A stretch of DNA of 64,000 nucleotides from Prevotella sp. (GCA_016281815.1 JAEEJK010000110.1:1-64000); one strand, 5' to 3'; positions 15,886 to 24,179 are shown, numbered from the stretch's first letter. Made by a program: numbers and translations. The notes: a model not told the origin generated them from the sequence alone.

Positions 15886-17988
15886 TCACGAAATCACCCC
15901 CCAGTTGATGTTGGTGCGACGCAGGGCGGCGAGCCGCTGCCACAGCATGGCATTGTCGGGATGCTCACAGGTGGGGTCGGCATCGATGATGCGCTGGGCC
16001 TCGTCGCGTGCCATCTGCACAATCTGTCCGTCGCGTGCGATATCCGCTATTTTCAGGTCGAAAGCCATGCCGCTCTGCTGCGTGCCCTCCAGGTCGCCGG
16101 GACCGCGTAGTTTGAGGTCGGCTTCGGCAATCTCAAATCCGTCGTTGGTGGAGCACATGATGTCGATGCGCCGGGCTGTCACTTTAGTGAGTTTGCGGGT
16201 GGTGACCAGGATGCAGAACGACTGTTCCGCGCCACGGCCCACACGCCCGCGCAGTTGGTGCAACTGCGAGAGACCAAACCGCTGGGCGTCGAGGATCACC
16301 ATCACAGAGGCATTGGGCACGTTGACGCCCACCTCGATGACTGTCGTGGCGACAAGGATCTGTGTCTCGCCCCTGACGAAGCGCTCCATCTCCTCCTCCT
16401 TCTCCTTGGGTTTCATCTGCCCGTGTACCTTACTTAAGCGGTATTCGGCGAACACCTGCTTCATGGTGGCGAATCCTTCCTCCAGATTGCGCAGGTCGAT
16501 GCGTTCGCTCTCCTTGATGAGAGGGTAGACGATGTACACCTGTCGGCCCGCCTGTATCTGCCGGCGGATGCCTTGGTAGAGACTGGTCAGTTGGTCATCG
16601 TATTTATGCTGTGTATAGACCGGCTTGCGTCCTGGAGGCAGTTCGTCGATGACGCTCACGTCGAGGTCGCCGTAGATGGTCATGGCGAGGGTGCGGGGAA
16701 TGGGCGTGGCAGTCATCACCAGCACATGCGGCGGGTTGTGGCTCTTGCTCCACAGTTGGGCGCGCTGTGCCACACCAAACCGGTGCTGCTCGTCGATGAC
16801 GGCGAGGCCGAGGCGGAAAAACTGCACGGTGTCCTCGATGATGGCATGGGTGCCCACCAGGATATGTACGCTGCCGTCGGCCAGTCCCTCAAGCACTTCC
16901 TGCCGCTGCTTGCCTTTGACGATGCCTGTGAGCAGTTCCACGCGGATGCCGTCCATCCCTTTGAGGAATCCACGGATGGTGGCGAGGTGTTGCTCGGCGA
17001 GAATTTCGGTGGGTGCCATGATGCAGGCCTGGTAGCCGTTGTCGAGAGCGATGAGCATCGACATGAGTGCCACGAGGGTCTTGCCCGACCCCACATCACC
17101 CTGCAGCAGACGGTTCATCTGCCGCCCGCTCTTCATGTCGGCGTGAATCTCGCGGATAACCCGTTTCTGTGCCTCGGTGAGGAGGAATGGCAGGTGGTTG
17201 TGATAGAAACCGTTGAAGAACGCCCCTACATGTTTGAGTAAATAGCCCCTGTAGCGTCTGCGCTGGTCGCTGGCATAGCGCAGGATGTTGAGTTGCACAT
17301 AGAAAAGTTCCTCAAACTTCAGCCGCAGTTTGGCTCGGTCGAGTTGGGTGGCGTCCTGTGGATTATGGATAAAGCGGAAGGCCTCGTCGCGTGAGATGAG
17401 GTGCAGCGGACCCGTGATGAAGGGGGGCAGTGTCTCTGGAAGGGGTTGGGACAGGCGGCTGAGGATGCCCTTGACGATACGCTCAATGGCGCGGGAGGAG
17501 AATCCCGCTTTTTTCATGCGCTCCGTGGTGTGGTAATGGGGCTGCATCCCCATCTCAGAGAGTTGGATGGTGGCGGCATCGTCGATTTCGGGGTGGGAGA
17601 TCTGGAAACGGCCGCCATAGACGGTAGGTCGTCCGAAAACGATGTATTCCTTGCCTATGGAGTAGTTGTTGATGATATATTGCGCTTTGGAGAACCACAC
17701 AAGGTCCATCACCCCGTGCCCGTCGCTGAAATGCGCCACGAGTCGTTTGTTGCGCTTTCCGGTGTCGAAGGTCTCGAAACTGAGGATATGGCCCTTCACC
17801 TGCACGAACGACATGCTCTCCATCAGTTCGCTGATGCGGTAGACATGCCGCCGGTCGATGTATTTGTAGGGATAGTGTTCGAGTAACTGCCCAAACGTCT
17901 CGATGCCGAGTTCCTTGCTCAGCATCTCCTTGCGCTTGGGCCCCACACCGGGGGCGTACATGATGTCCTGACTTAGGATATCCGTCAT
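15886..17988 (-). CDS. recG: ATP-dependent DNA helicase RecG
   Basis: 700 aa, full length for RecG, which remodels and regresses stalled replication forks and branched DNA. The N-terminal wedge/OB domain starts 'MYAPGVGPKRKEMLSKELGI' (HhH-like) and continues through 'VQVKGHILSFE'. The superfamily-2 helicase core has motif I 'LQGDVGSGKTLVALM', motif II 'VIDEQHRFG', motif III 'VMTATPIPRTLAM' and motif VI 'QLRGRVGRG'. The C-terminus carries the RecG-specific 'DGFEIAEADLKLRGPGDLEGTQQSG'. The start ATG at 17988 is followed upstream by an 8-bp microsatellite tract filling the gap to the DJ-1 gene, so it may be co-transcribed with that gene. Confidence 0.97.
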   Translation of the reverse strand: MTDILSQDIMYAPGVGPKRKEMLSKELGIETFGQLLEHYPYKYIDRRHVYRISELMESMSFVQVKGHILSFETFDTGKRNKRLVAHFSDGHGVMDLVWFSKAQYIINNYSIGKEYIVFGRPTVYGGRFQISHPEIDDAATIQLSEMGMQPHYHTTERMKKAGFSSRAIERIVKGILSRLSQPLPETLPPFITGPLHLISRDEAFRFIHNPQDATQLDRAKLRLKFEELFYVQLNILRYASDQRRRYRGYLLKHVGAFFNGFYHNHLPFLLTEAQKRVIREIHADMKSGRQMNRLLQGDVGSGKTLVALMSMLIALDNGYQACIMAPTEILAEQHLATIRGFLKGMDGIRVELLTGIVKGKQRQEVLEGLADGSVHILVGTHAIIEDTVQFFRLGLAVIDEQHRFGVAQRAQLWSKSHNPPHVLVMTATPIPRTLAMTIYGDLDVSVIDELPPGRKPVYTQHKYDDQLTSLYQGIRRQIQAGRQVYIVYPLIKESERIDLRNLEEGFATMKQVFAEYRLSKVHGQMKPKEKEEEMERFVRGETQILVATTVIEVGVNVPNASVMVILDAQRFGLSQLHQLRGRVGRGAEQSFCILVTTRKLTKVTARRIDIMCSTNDGFEIAEADLKLRGPGDLEGTQQSGMAFDLKIADIARDGQIVQMARDEAQRIIDADPTCEHPDNAMLWQRLAALRRTNINWGVIS

Positions 17989-17996
17989 ACGTCTAT

Positions 17997-18082
17997 ACTC
18001 CTATTCTCCTACACTCCTAATCTCCTACACTCCTAATCTCCTACACTCCTAATCTCCTACACTCCTAAACTCCTACACTCCT
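17997..18082. repeat. 8-bp microsatellite tract upstream of recG
   Basis: About ten tandem 8-mers, CTCCTACA alternating with CTCCTAAT and ending with CTCCTAAA. The unit is the reverse complement type of the GAGTTTAG repeats that flank this gene pair. It occupies almost all of the 99-bp gap between the DJ-1 stop and the recG start, so changes in copy number would alter the recG 5' region. Confidence 0.85.
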
Positions 18083-18087
18083 GCAAT

Positions 18088-18657
18088 CTATTCCTCCCCG
18101 ATGAGGTGCAGGAACTGCATCTTGTGCTGCATGAGTCGGGTGCCTTCCTCATCGCCGGTCAGCATGGAGAGCAGTTGATAGGCATAGGGAAATGAGGCGG
18201 CCGGTCCCTCGCCAGTGATGATGTTTCCATCGACGGTGCACAGTTCATGGGTGTATTCGGCTCCATCGAGGTAGACCTCGAAACCAGGAGAGCAGGTGGC
18301 ACGTTTTCCCCTCAGCAGACCGAGACCGCCGAGCACCATTGGTGCGGCGCAGATGGCACCGATGAGGCGCCCTTTGTCATGATGGGCGAGCAGGGCCTGT
18401 CTGACCCCCTCGTGCTGGTTGAGGTTGGCCGACCCAGGCATGCCTCCCGGAAGGAGGAGCAGGTCGGCGTCGCTGAGGTCGGCATCTTCAAAGAGCATGT
18501 CGGTCATGACGGTGACACCATGTGATGACTCCACCAAGCGGTTGCCTGTCACACTCACTGTCACCACTTCCTGTCCGCCGCGGCGGAGGATGTCCACCGG
18601 AGCCAGCGCCTCAATCTCCTCGAAGCCGTTGGCCAGAAACTCATAAATTTTTGACAT
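18088..18657 (-). CDS. DJ-1/PfpI family protein
   Basis: A 189-aa single-domain protein of the DJ-1/YajL branch. The conserved glutamate is in 'GFEEIEALAPVDILRRGG' and the reactive cysteine in 'GAICAAPMVLG' (nucleophile-elbow region), after 'LLLPGGMPGSANL'. 'GEGPAASFPYAYQLL' near the C-terminus is also typical. Members act in oxidative/carbonyl stress, with disputed protein or methylglyoxal deglycase activity; which one applies here is not shown. It lies upstream of recG on the same strand; its own 5' flank is a GAGTTTAG microsatellite and no clear promoter was found. Confidence 0.93.
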   Translation of the reverse strand: MSKIYEFLANGFEEIEALAPVDILRRGGQEVVTVSVTGNRLVESSHGVTVMTDMLFEDADLSDADLLLLPGGMPGSANLNQHEGVRQALLAHHDKGRLIGAICAAPMVLGGLGLLRGKRATCSPGFEVYLDGAEYTHELCTVDGNIITGEGPAASFPYAYQLLSMLTGDEEGTRLMQHKMQFLHLIGEE

Positions 18658-18680
18658 GGTTTTTATTTTTTTTAGTTATT

Positions 18681-18868
18681 GAGTTTTTTAGTTTGGGAGT
18701 TTAGGAGTTTAGAAGTTTAGGAGTTTAGAAGTTTAGGAGTTTAGGAGTTTAGACATGTGATTTGCATGTCGTTACGGACGCGATACATCGCGTCCCTACC
18801 AGTTGCACCGCCATCTTTCGCAGGAGTAATCATAATTCTTAATTCCTAATTCTTAATTCTTATTTCCT
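18681..18868 (+). repeat. Composite repeat, right copy
   Basis: GAGTTTAG-type 8-mers (18681-18752), then 'GACATGTGATTTG', the palindrome GGACGCGATACATCGCGTCC (18776-18795), 'GGAGTAATCATAATT', and 'CTTAATTCCTAATTC' repeats. It matches the composite at 15614-15880 module for module but with shorter arrays. It fills most of the 344-bp gap between the divergently transcribed DJ-1 and nadK genes. Confidence 0.85.
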
Positions 18869-18943
18869 ACTATTATGTTTTGCAAAATTAGTCAAAAAAA
18901 AGCATTTTTGGGCTTATCATGCACTTTTCTCCACAAAAAACTA

Positions 18944-18951
18944 TATTTTTG
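18944..18951 (+). promoter_or_regulatory. -7 promoter element for nadK
   Basis: TATTTTTG matches TAnnTTTG and lies about 50 bp before the nadK ATG at 19002. No exact -33 box at 19-21 bp. Confidence 0.5.
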
Positions 18952-19001
18952 CAAGTCCGTAGCGGGGTTCGCTGCATACAAAACATTCAAACCATCTGAA
19001 G

Positions 19002-19889
19002 ATGCCGTCCAAGAAACTGAGATTTGCCATTTTTGGAAATATCTACCAGGCCAGGAAATCGGCCTCCATCCAAAAAGTGCTTTCGCTCCTGTCAGAGCGG
19101 AAAGCCGAAGTGTATATTGACCGGGAGTTCTACCGCTTCCTCACCGATGACCTGCATTTGGAAGTCGGTGCCAACGGCGTGTTCGACGATGGTATGTTTG
19201 ATGTCGATTTTGTCATCTCCATGGGTGGCGACGGTACCTTCCTCAGGGCTGCCAGCCGTGTGGGTGACAAGGGCTGTCCCATCATGGGCATCAACATGGG
19301 GCGCCTGGGATTTTTGGCCGATGTGGGTCCCGGGGAGATAGAAACCTCCATCGCAGCGCTTTATCAGGGTGACTACAAACTGGATGAGCACTCGCTCATC
19401 GCAGTGGAGACGGAGGGCGAGACCTCCCTTGAGGGCTGTCCCTTCGCACTCAATGACATCGCAGTGCTCAAGCGCGACAATGCTTCGATGATCAGCATAC
19501 GCACCACCATCGACGGCGAGCATCTGGTGACCTATCAGGCCGACGGACTGATTGTGTCGACACCGACGGGCAGCACGGCCTATTCACTCTCCAATGGCGG
19601 ACCCATCATCGCGCCTCAGTCGGGAGTGCTGTGTCTGTCGCCCGTGGCACCCCACAGCCTCAACATCCGGCCGATCGTCATCCCTGACGATTCGGTGATC
19701 CGCATCAGCGTGGAGAGCAGGAGCCATAATTTCCTCGTTGCCATCGACGGCAGGTCGGAGAAATGCAGCGAGGAGACCATCCTCACCATTCGCAAGGCTC
19801 CCTACAAAGTGAAAATCATCAAGCGCCACAGTCAGAAATACTTCCACACCCTAAGGGAAAAAATGATGTGGGGCGCAGATACCCGTTAG
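19002..19889 (+). CDS. nadK: NAD kinase
   Basis: 295 aa, normal length. It phosphorylates NAD+ to NADP+ in the cytosol. Diagnostic motifs: 'VISMGGDGTFLRAAS' (the GGDGT motif with the catalytic aspartate), 'INMGRLGFLADV', 'FALNDIAVLKRD' (NE/D motif region), and 'GLIVSTPTGSTAYSLSNGGPI'. An 'SPVAPHSLNIRPIVIPDD' segment follows, also characteristic. The start MPSKKLRFAIFGN fits the family N-terminus and is 51 bp past a -7 element. The ABC transporter gene begins 4 nt after its stop, so the two are probably co-transcribed, although functions do not suggest a pathway link. Confidence 0.97.
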   Translation: MPSKKLRFAIFGNIYQARKSASIQKVLSLLSERKAEVYIDREFYRFLTDDLHLEVGANGVFDDGMFDVDFVISMGGDGTFLRAASRVGDKGCPIMGINMGRLGFLADVGPGEIETSIAALYQGDYKLDEHSLIAVETEGETSLEGCPFALNDIAVLKRDNASMISIRTTIDGEHLVTYQADGLIVSTPTGSTAYSLSNGGPIIAPQSGVLCLSPVAPHSLNIRPIVIPDDSVIRISVESRSHNFLVAIDGRSEKCSEETILTIRKAPYKVKIIKRHSQKYFHTLREKMMWGADTR

Positions 19890-19893
19890 AAAT

Positions 19894-21567
19894 ATGTTCG
19901 AAAGACTGAAGAAATATTTCGCCACGGCGAAGAACAAGTACACCTCACGTCAGATCCTGGCGTGGCTCTGGGATGCATGGAAGGGCAACCGGCTCCAGGC
20001 TTTCCTCAATGCCATGATCGGTATGTTGGAGGTGGTGGTGAGCCTGTCGGCAGTGTGGGCGATACAGAATGCCATCGACATCGCAGCAGGCGCGAAACCA
20101 GGGAATATCTATATTGGCGTGCTCATCATGGCGCTGCTCACACTTACCAATTTCGGACTGAATATCGCCAGCGTGTGGATACGCAACATCCTCGGTGTGC
20201 TGGCGCGCAACAGGATGCAGCAGCGACTGCTCGACCGTATCCTGCGCTCGGAGTGGCAGAGCAAGGAGAAACGCCACAGCGGCGACGTCATCAACCGTCT
20301 GCAGACAGACGTGGGGCAGGTCATCACCTTCCTTACAGAGACACTGCCCAATACTGTGTCCACCACCACGCTCTTCCTGGGTTCGTTCTTCTACTTATAC
20401 ATGCTTGACCATACCCTTGCACTCATTATCGTCTTCATGATACCTGTTGTGGCGATTCTCAGCAGAATCTACATGACGAAGATGCGTGAACTCTCCAAGG
20501 ATGTGCGGCAGTCGGATTCCAAGGTACAGAGCGTGCTTACCGAGACCATCCAAAACCGCATGCTCATCAAGATCATGGAGAGCGACAGCGCGATGGTCGA
20601 CAAACTGGAGAACACGCAGAGCGAACTCCGGCAGAATGTGGTGAAGCGCACGTGGTTCTCGGTCATCGCCAACTTCATCCTCAATTTCGGATTCTCACTG
20701 GGTTATCTCATCGCCTTCCTCTGGAGTGCCCTCCGTCTGATGAACCATACCCTTACCTTCGGTGGCATGACGGCCTTCCTGCAACTGGTCAACCGTGTGC
20801 AGGGACCAGCCAAGAACCTCACCCACCTGGTGCCGCAGTTCGTCTATGTGTTCACGGCTGCTGAGCGTCTGATGGAGTTGGAGGAGAATCCGCTGGAGGA
20901 GCAGGGAAAGCCAGTCTATGTGAAGGGTCCGTGTGGGGTGCGTCTTGAGCATGTCACCTACGCATATGAAGAGGGGGGCAACGTGATTGATGACCTCTCC
21001 TTCGACTTCCGTCCGGGAAGTTGCACGGCCATCCTTGGTGAGACGGGTGCCGGAAAGACTACGCTTGTGAGGATGATTCTGGCACTGATGCAACCACAGA
21101 ATGGCAAGGTGATGATTTACAACGACCATGTCGAGAAGACCTTGTCGCCCCTGATGCGCTGCAACTTTGTCTATGTGCCTCAGGGCAATACCTTGCTCAG
21201 CGGCACCATCCGCGACAACCTGCGGCTTGGAAAACTCGATGCCACTGACGAGGAGATGAAAGAAGCGCTGCTGACCAGTTGCGCCGGGTTTGTTCTCGAC
21301 CTGCCCAGTGGGCTTGACACCGTCTGTTCAGAGTCGGGCGGCGGCCTCAGCGAGGGACAGGCTCAGCGCATCGCCATCGCCAGGGCATTGCTGCGCGACC
21401 GCTCCATCATGCTCTTCGATGAGGCCACCAGCGCCCTTGACCCCGAAACGGAGCGCAACCTCCTTAAAAACATCCTTGAGAAACAAGACAAAACCGTCAT
21501 CTTCATCACCCACCGCCCCGCCGTCATCGATTATTGCGACCAGACGCTCAGGGTGGAGAAGATTTAG
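19894..21567 (+). CDS. ABC transporter, fused permease and ATP-binding protein
   Basis: A 557-aa half-transporter of the exporter type. Residues about 30-330 contain six predicted membrane segments (e.g. 'TLALIIVFMIPVVAILS', 'LNFGFSLGYLIAFLWSAL'). Residues about 340-557 form the nucleotide-binding domain, with Walker A 'ILGETGAGKTTLVR', signature 'GGGLSEGQAQRIAIARAL' (LSEGQ instead of LSGGQ), Walker B 'SIMLFDEATSALD' and H-loop 'IFITHRPA'. It probably works as a homodimer, since no second half-transporter is adjacent. The substrate is unknown; lipid, peptide and drug exporters share this look. Just downstream of nadK; its stop overlaps the convergent GH53 gene by 4 nt. Confidence 0.93.
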   Translation: MFERLKKYFATAKNKYTSRQILAWLWDAWKGNRLQAFLNAMIGMLEVVVSLSAVWAIQNAIDIAAGAKPGNIYIGVLIMALLTLTNFGLNIASVWIRNILGVLARNRMQQRLLDRILRSEWQSKEKRHSGDVINRLQTDVGQVITFLTETLPNTVSTTTLFLGSFFYLYMLDHTLALIIVFMIPVVAILSRIYMTKMRELSKDVRQSDSKVQSVLTETIQNRMLIKIMESDSAMVDKLENTQSELRQNVVKRTWFSVIANFILNFGFSLGYLIAFLWSALRLMNHTLTFGGMTAFLQLVNRVQGPAKNLTHLVPQFVYVFTAAERLMELEENPLEEQGKPVYVKGPCGVRLEHVTYAYEEGGNVIDDLSFDFRPGSCTAILGETGAGKTTLVRMILALMQPQNGKVMIYNDHVEKTLSPLMRCNFVYVPQGNTLLSGTIRDNLRLGKLDATDEEMKEALLTSCAGFVLDLPSGLDTVCSESGGGLSEGQAQRIAIARALLRDRSIMLFDEATSALDPETERNLLKNILEKQDKTVIFITHRPAVIDYCDQTLRVEKI

Positions 21568-22829
21568 CGACAGACTTTCTTTCCGTTGACGATATAGATG
21601 CCGGAAGGAAGGGAACTGTTGTCTTTCACCTTCTTCCCGTCGATGGTGTAGATGTGGCTGTCGGTGGACCGCTGTGACTGTGTCTGATTGATGCCGGCGC
21701 TCTCGCTCATGAAGTTCTTGAGCACGGAGAGGGCGGGTTCGGCGCGGCCGGTCTGGTTGTCGAAAAGTCCGGCATTGTACCATCCGTCGGTCACGCGCTT
21801 GGTGTTCCAGTCGAGTCCATATTCGTTGGCTTCCATCCACCACCAGAAGAGTCCGTTGACATTGGCATGCTTGTTGACAATCTCGATGAGTGCCTCGGTG
21901 AATGCCTTTTGTCCCTCACCATTGATGGGGTAGGTCTTGGATAGGTCGTAACTGACAGTGTTGGGTTGCCAGTCGTGATAATAGCCCACTTCTACCAGCA
22001 TGATTTTCTTCTCGGGGAAACGTGTCTCCAGTCGGGTGAGTGCGGTGTTGAGGGCATTGAGGTTGCCGTGGAAATAGGAGTAATAGGAGAGGCCAATGAT
22101 GTCGTATTCCACGCCATAAGTCTTCATCTTGTCGTAGAAAGCCTGCAGGATGTCGGGCTGTGCTACCCGCTCGGTATGTATGATGACCTGTGCCTGCGGA
22201 CATTCATCCTGGCATGCCTTGATGGCGTTTTTGAGCAGTTGGGAAAAGCGCTGCCAGTTGTTGTCGTTGTTGGGGTGGCATTTCTTCAGTTGTGAGGCAT
22301 TGTCGCTTGACTTTCCCCACAGCATGCCGTAACTGATCTCGTTGCCTGTCTGGATGAAGTCAGGCGTGGCACCGGCGGCCTTCATCTCCTGCAGCACCTC
22401 ACGGGTGTAGTTGTAGATGCGCTCATAGAGTTCGTTGTCGCTCAGTCCGGCCCATGCCTTGGGTGTCCATTGCTTGGCGGGATCTGCCCACGTGTCGGAA
22501 TAGTGGAAGTCGAGCATCAGCGCCATGCCGGCGTCCTTGATCATCTTGCCGAGTCGTTTGACATAGGCCAGATCCTGCACCACGCCTTGTCCCTTGTCAT
22601 CGGAAGAGGCGTTCTCTGGGTTGACGAACAGGCGCACGCGCATGGTGTTGAGTCCCTGCTCACCGAAGTAGGCGAGGGGATCGGTGATGGCATTTCCGGC
22701 ATTGTCGAAGTATTTTGCCCCATGGTCAATGTAGGACGGCAGGAGCGAGATGTCGCCGCCTAAGTACTTGCCGTCGGCGAATGTGGGAAGGGAAAGAATG
22801 CTGAGTAGGATGGTTATGATTAGTTTCAT
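21564..22829 (-). CDS. Glycoside hydrolase family 53 arabinogalactan endo-beta-1,4-galactanase
   Basis: 421 aa, exported (MKLIITILLSILSLPTFADG). GH53 enzymes cleave beta-1,4-galactan side chains of pectin. The family start 'YLGGDISLLPSYIDHGAKYFD' and 'NTMRVRLFVNP' are clear. The acid/base glutamate is in 'FIQTGNEISYGMLWG' and the nucleophile in 'KIMLVEVGYYHDW', with 'GLFWWWMEANEYG' near the end of the barrel. The last 30 residues ('YTIDGKKV...GIYIVNGKKVCR') are a version of the tail seen on other secreted proteins here, suggesting type IX export and surface attachment (inference). It stands alone: no SusCD pair or galactosidase adjoins it. A hairpin terminator separates it from the upstream lipoprotein gene. 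Confidence 0.93.
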   Translation of the reverse strand: MKLIITILLSILSLPTFADGKYLGGDISLLPSYIDHGAKYFDNAGNAITDPLAYFGEQGLNTMRVRLFVNPENASSDDKGQGVVQDLAYVKRLGKMIKDAGMALMLDFHYSDTWADPAKQWTPKAWAGLSDNELYERIYNYTREVLQEMKAAGATPDFIQTGNEISYGMLWGKSSDNASQLKKCHPNNDNNWQRFSQLLKNAIKACQDECPQAQVIIHTERVAQPDILQAFYDKMKTYGVEYDIIGLSYYSYFHGNLNALNTALTRLETRFPEKKIMLVEVGYYHDWQPNTVSYDLSKTYPINGEGQKAFTEALIEIVNKHANVNGLFWWWMEANEYGLDWNTKRVTDGWYNAGLFDNQTGRAEPALSVLKNFMSESAGINQTQSQRSTDSHIYTIDGKKVKDNSSLPSGIYIVNGKKVCR

Positions 22830-22852
22830 GTAGGTGTGTCTTTTTTTGAGAA

Positions 22853-22879
22853 AAGCCTGCCATGGAGCATGGCAGGCTT
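22853..22879 (-). terminator. Intrinsic terminator after the lipoprotein gene
   Basis: A perfect 12-bp stem (AAGCCTGCCATG / CATGGCAGGCTT) with a 3-nt loop, followed on the minus strand by TTTTC. It lies about 20 nt past the lipoprotein stop and 24 nt before the GH53 start. Confidence 0.85.
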
Positions 22880-22899
22880 GTAGGTTATGGTGATGAGGT

Positions 22900-23724
22900 T
22901 TATTTGCCTTCTTCCTTGGCCTCTTCCTCTACAGCGGGGTGCAGGTATTGGTCAATCTCCTCGGCGGTGAGTTCCATGTAGGTCTCGTTACCGGCCTTGG
23001 TGGAGTAGCGGAACATGGCACTGTAGTTGAGTTCGTTGAGCAAGGGGAGCAACAGGGTGAGGTTGATCTTCGAATATTTCACTTTTTCAGCGATGTCCTT
23101 AGGAGTTGACTTTCCAGCCTTGTCGATGCGGGTGGCCATAGCAGCGATGGGTGCTCTGACGTCAGCGAATTTTGCCTTGTCGTCATCCACGCTGATGAAG
23201 AAAGTCTCGCAGCCGTCCACGACCTTCACCTTGGTCAGTGAAAGACCTTCGGCGATGTCGATAGGCAGTTTGGCACTCAGTTGCTGGTTGTAGAGCGGGA
23301 GAAGGATGGGAGCGATCTGACCTCCGGCGGCCTCAAACTCACCATTGAACTTCTTCAGTTCATCTGCAGCCACAAGGATGGGCTCCTCGCCACTGAGGTT
23401 GCACTTCACGCCGAAACCAGCCTCTACCATCTGCTTCACCAATTCGGGATTTTTGCGCTGGAGTTCAAGCACGAGATAGCGGGCCACGAGAGAGTGGTCT
23501 ACTTTGTCGTTTTCCATCAGAGCCTGTACGGGGGTGACGTCAAACTCCACCTCATTTTCTGCCAACTTGATGGCGGTGGCCTCACCTAAGTTGTCGAGGG
23601 CGATAGGACATGCCTTGGAAGCCTCGTCGATGGCTGCCTGCAGTGCCTTGGTGTCTTTGCATCCTGTCAGCATCATCGTGACGACGGCCAGCAAGGAACA
23701 TACGAATAGGAATGATTTCTTCAT
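22900..23724 (-). CDS. Lipoprotein of unknown function
   Basis: 274 aa from MKKSFLFVCSLLAVVTMMLTGCKD, a clear lipoprotein signal with lipobox LTGC (Cys 22). The longer track ORF starts inside the promoter and is rejected. The rest is soluble, helix-rich and acidic, with a Glu-rich C-terminus ('AVEEEAKEEGK'). I recognise no catalytic motif or named domain. Its promoter (TTTG-N19-TATCTTTG) lies within a palindromic repeat, and a strong terminator follows, so it is probably monocistronic. Likely a periplasm-facing or outer-membrane-anchored protein; no further function is assigned. Confidence 0.85.
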   Translation of the reverse strand: MKKSFLFVCSLLAVVTMMLTGCKDTKALQAAIDEASKACPIALDNLGEATAIKLAENEVEFDVTPVQALMENDKVDHSLVARYLVLELQRKNPELVKQMVEAGFGVKCNLSGEEPILVAADELKKFNGEFEAAGGQIAPILLPLYNQQLSAKLPIDIAEGLSLTKVKVVDGCETFFISVDDDKAKFADVRAPIAAMATRIDKAGKSTPKDIAEKVKYSKINLTLLLPLLNELNYSAMFRYSTKAGNETYMELTAEEIDQYLHPAVEEEAKEEGK

Positions 23725-23774
23725 TTTTTTATAGTTTATAGGTTTGACAGATTTGTTTTTGCACGAATTTTCGG

Positions 23775-23805
23775 CAAAGATAGTGAAAGCCGAAGACAAT
23801 ACAAA
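23775..23805 (-). promoter_or_regulatory. Promoter of the lipoprotein gene, inside a palindromic repeat
   Basis: On the minus strand: TTTG (23805-23802), 19 bp, TATCTTTG (23782-23775). This is the same exact architecture, and partly the same sequence ('TTTCACTATCTTTG'), as the promoter at 2262-2292. Leader about 45 nt. Confidence 0.8.
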
Positions 23806-23927
23806 ACAAAAACCCAAGTTTTTGTTTTTATTGTTGAGGCGCATCCTATCTTCGACCCTGTGTCACAGATAGTGAAAGCCGAAGACAATACAAAACAAAA
23901 ACCCAAGTTTTTGTTTTTATTGTTGAG
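23779..23927. repeat. 60-bp perfect direct duplication of a palindromic promoter repeat
   Basis: About 60 bp, starting 'GATAGTGAAAGCCGAAGACA', occurs identically at 23779 and 23868 (89-bp period). Each copy holds the inverted repeat CAATA..AAAACAAAAAC / GTTTTTGTTTT..TATTG. Between the copies is GCATCCTATCTTCGAC, also found (inverted) next to the repeat at 2212-2227. In the second copy the -7 box is altered (TATCTGTG), so only the first should be an active promoter. Confidence 0.85.
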
Positions 23928-24115
23928 ACGTCGACTCGTCTGCCATCGTCTTGGAACTGAAGTTCAACTGCGATGCGGACAGCGTCATCGACCAGATTCT
24001 CCGCAAGCAATACCCCCAGAAGGTGGTGCAGCACACAGGCAATCTCCTCCTTGTAGGCATCAACTACAACCGAGAGACCAAGACCCACGAGTGCCGCATT
24101 CAGGAATGGAAATGA
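23927..24115 (+). pseudogene. Remnant: C-terminal PD-(D/E)XK part of an AAA-ATPase-like gene
   Basis: An open plus-strand frame without a start reads 'DVDSSAIVLELKFNCDADSV...QILRKQYPQKV...LLLVGINYNRETKTHECRIQEWK' and then stops. It matches the C-terminal end of the family represented intact at 5858-7414 ('VYVFELKIDQPAQKALEQIDQKGY'): the ExK core, the QI..K.Y helix and the final 'EW'. The frame is truncated exactly where the palindromic repeat begins, suggesting loss of the rest of the gene by recombination at the repeat. Confidence 0.7.
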
Positions 24116-24116
24116 T

Positions 24117-24157
24117 AGACGTTGAGGTGGAATCCTTTGTCTTTCACCTCAACGTCT
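24117..24157. other. Strong hairpin between the nuclease remnant and a BspA gene
   Basis: A perfect 13-bp stem (AGACGTTGAGGTG / CACCTCAACGTCT) with a 15-nt loop, about 20 nt beyond the stop of the minus-strand BspA gene and 2 nt beyond the remnant's stop. Neither side has a good T-run, so it may be a terminator of either gene or an RNA-stability element. Confidence 0.6.
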
Positions 24158-24179
24158 GTGCAGATGGCGGTTTTTGTAC

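Noticed and set aside
17997-18082. Possible CRISPR array or iteron origin
   Set aside because: Contiguous 8-mers without spacers and no initiator gene nearby.
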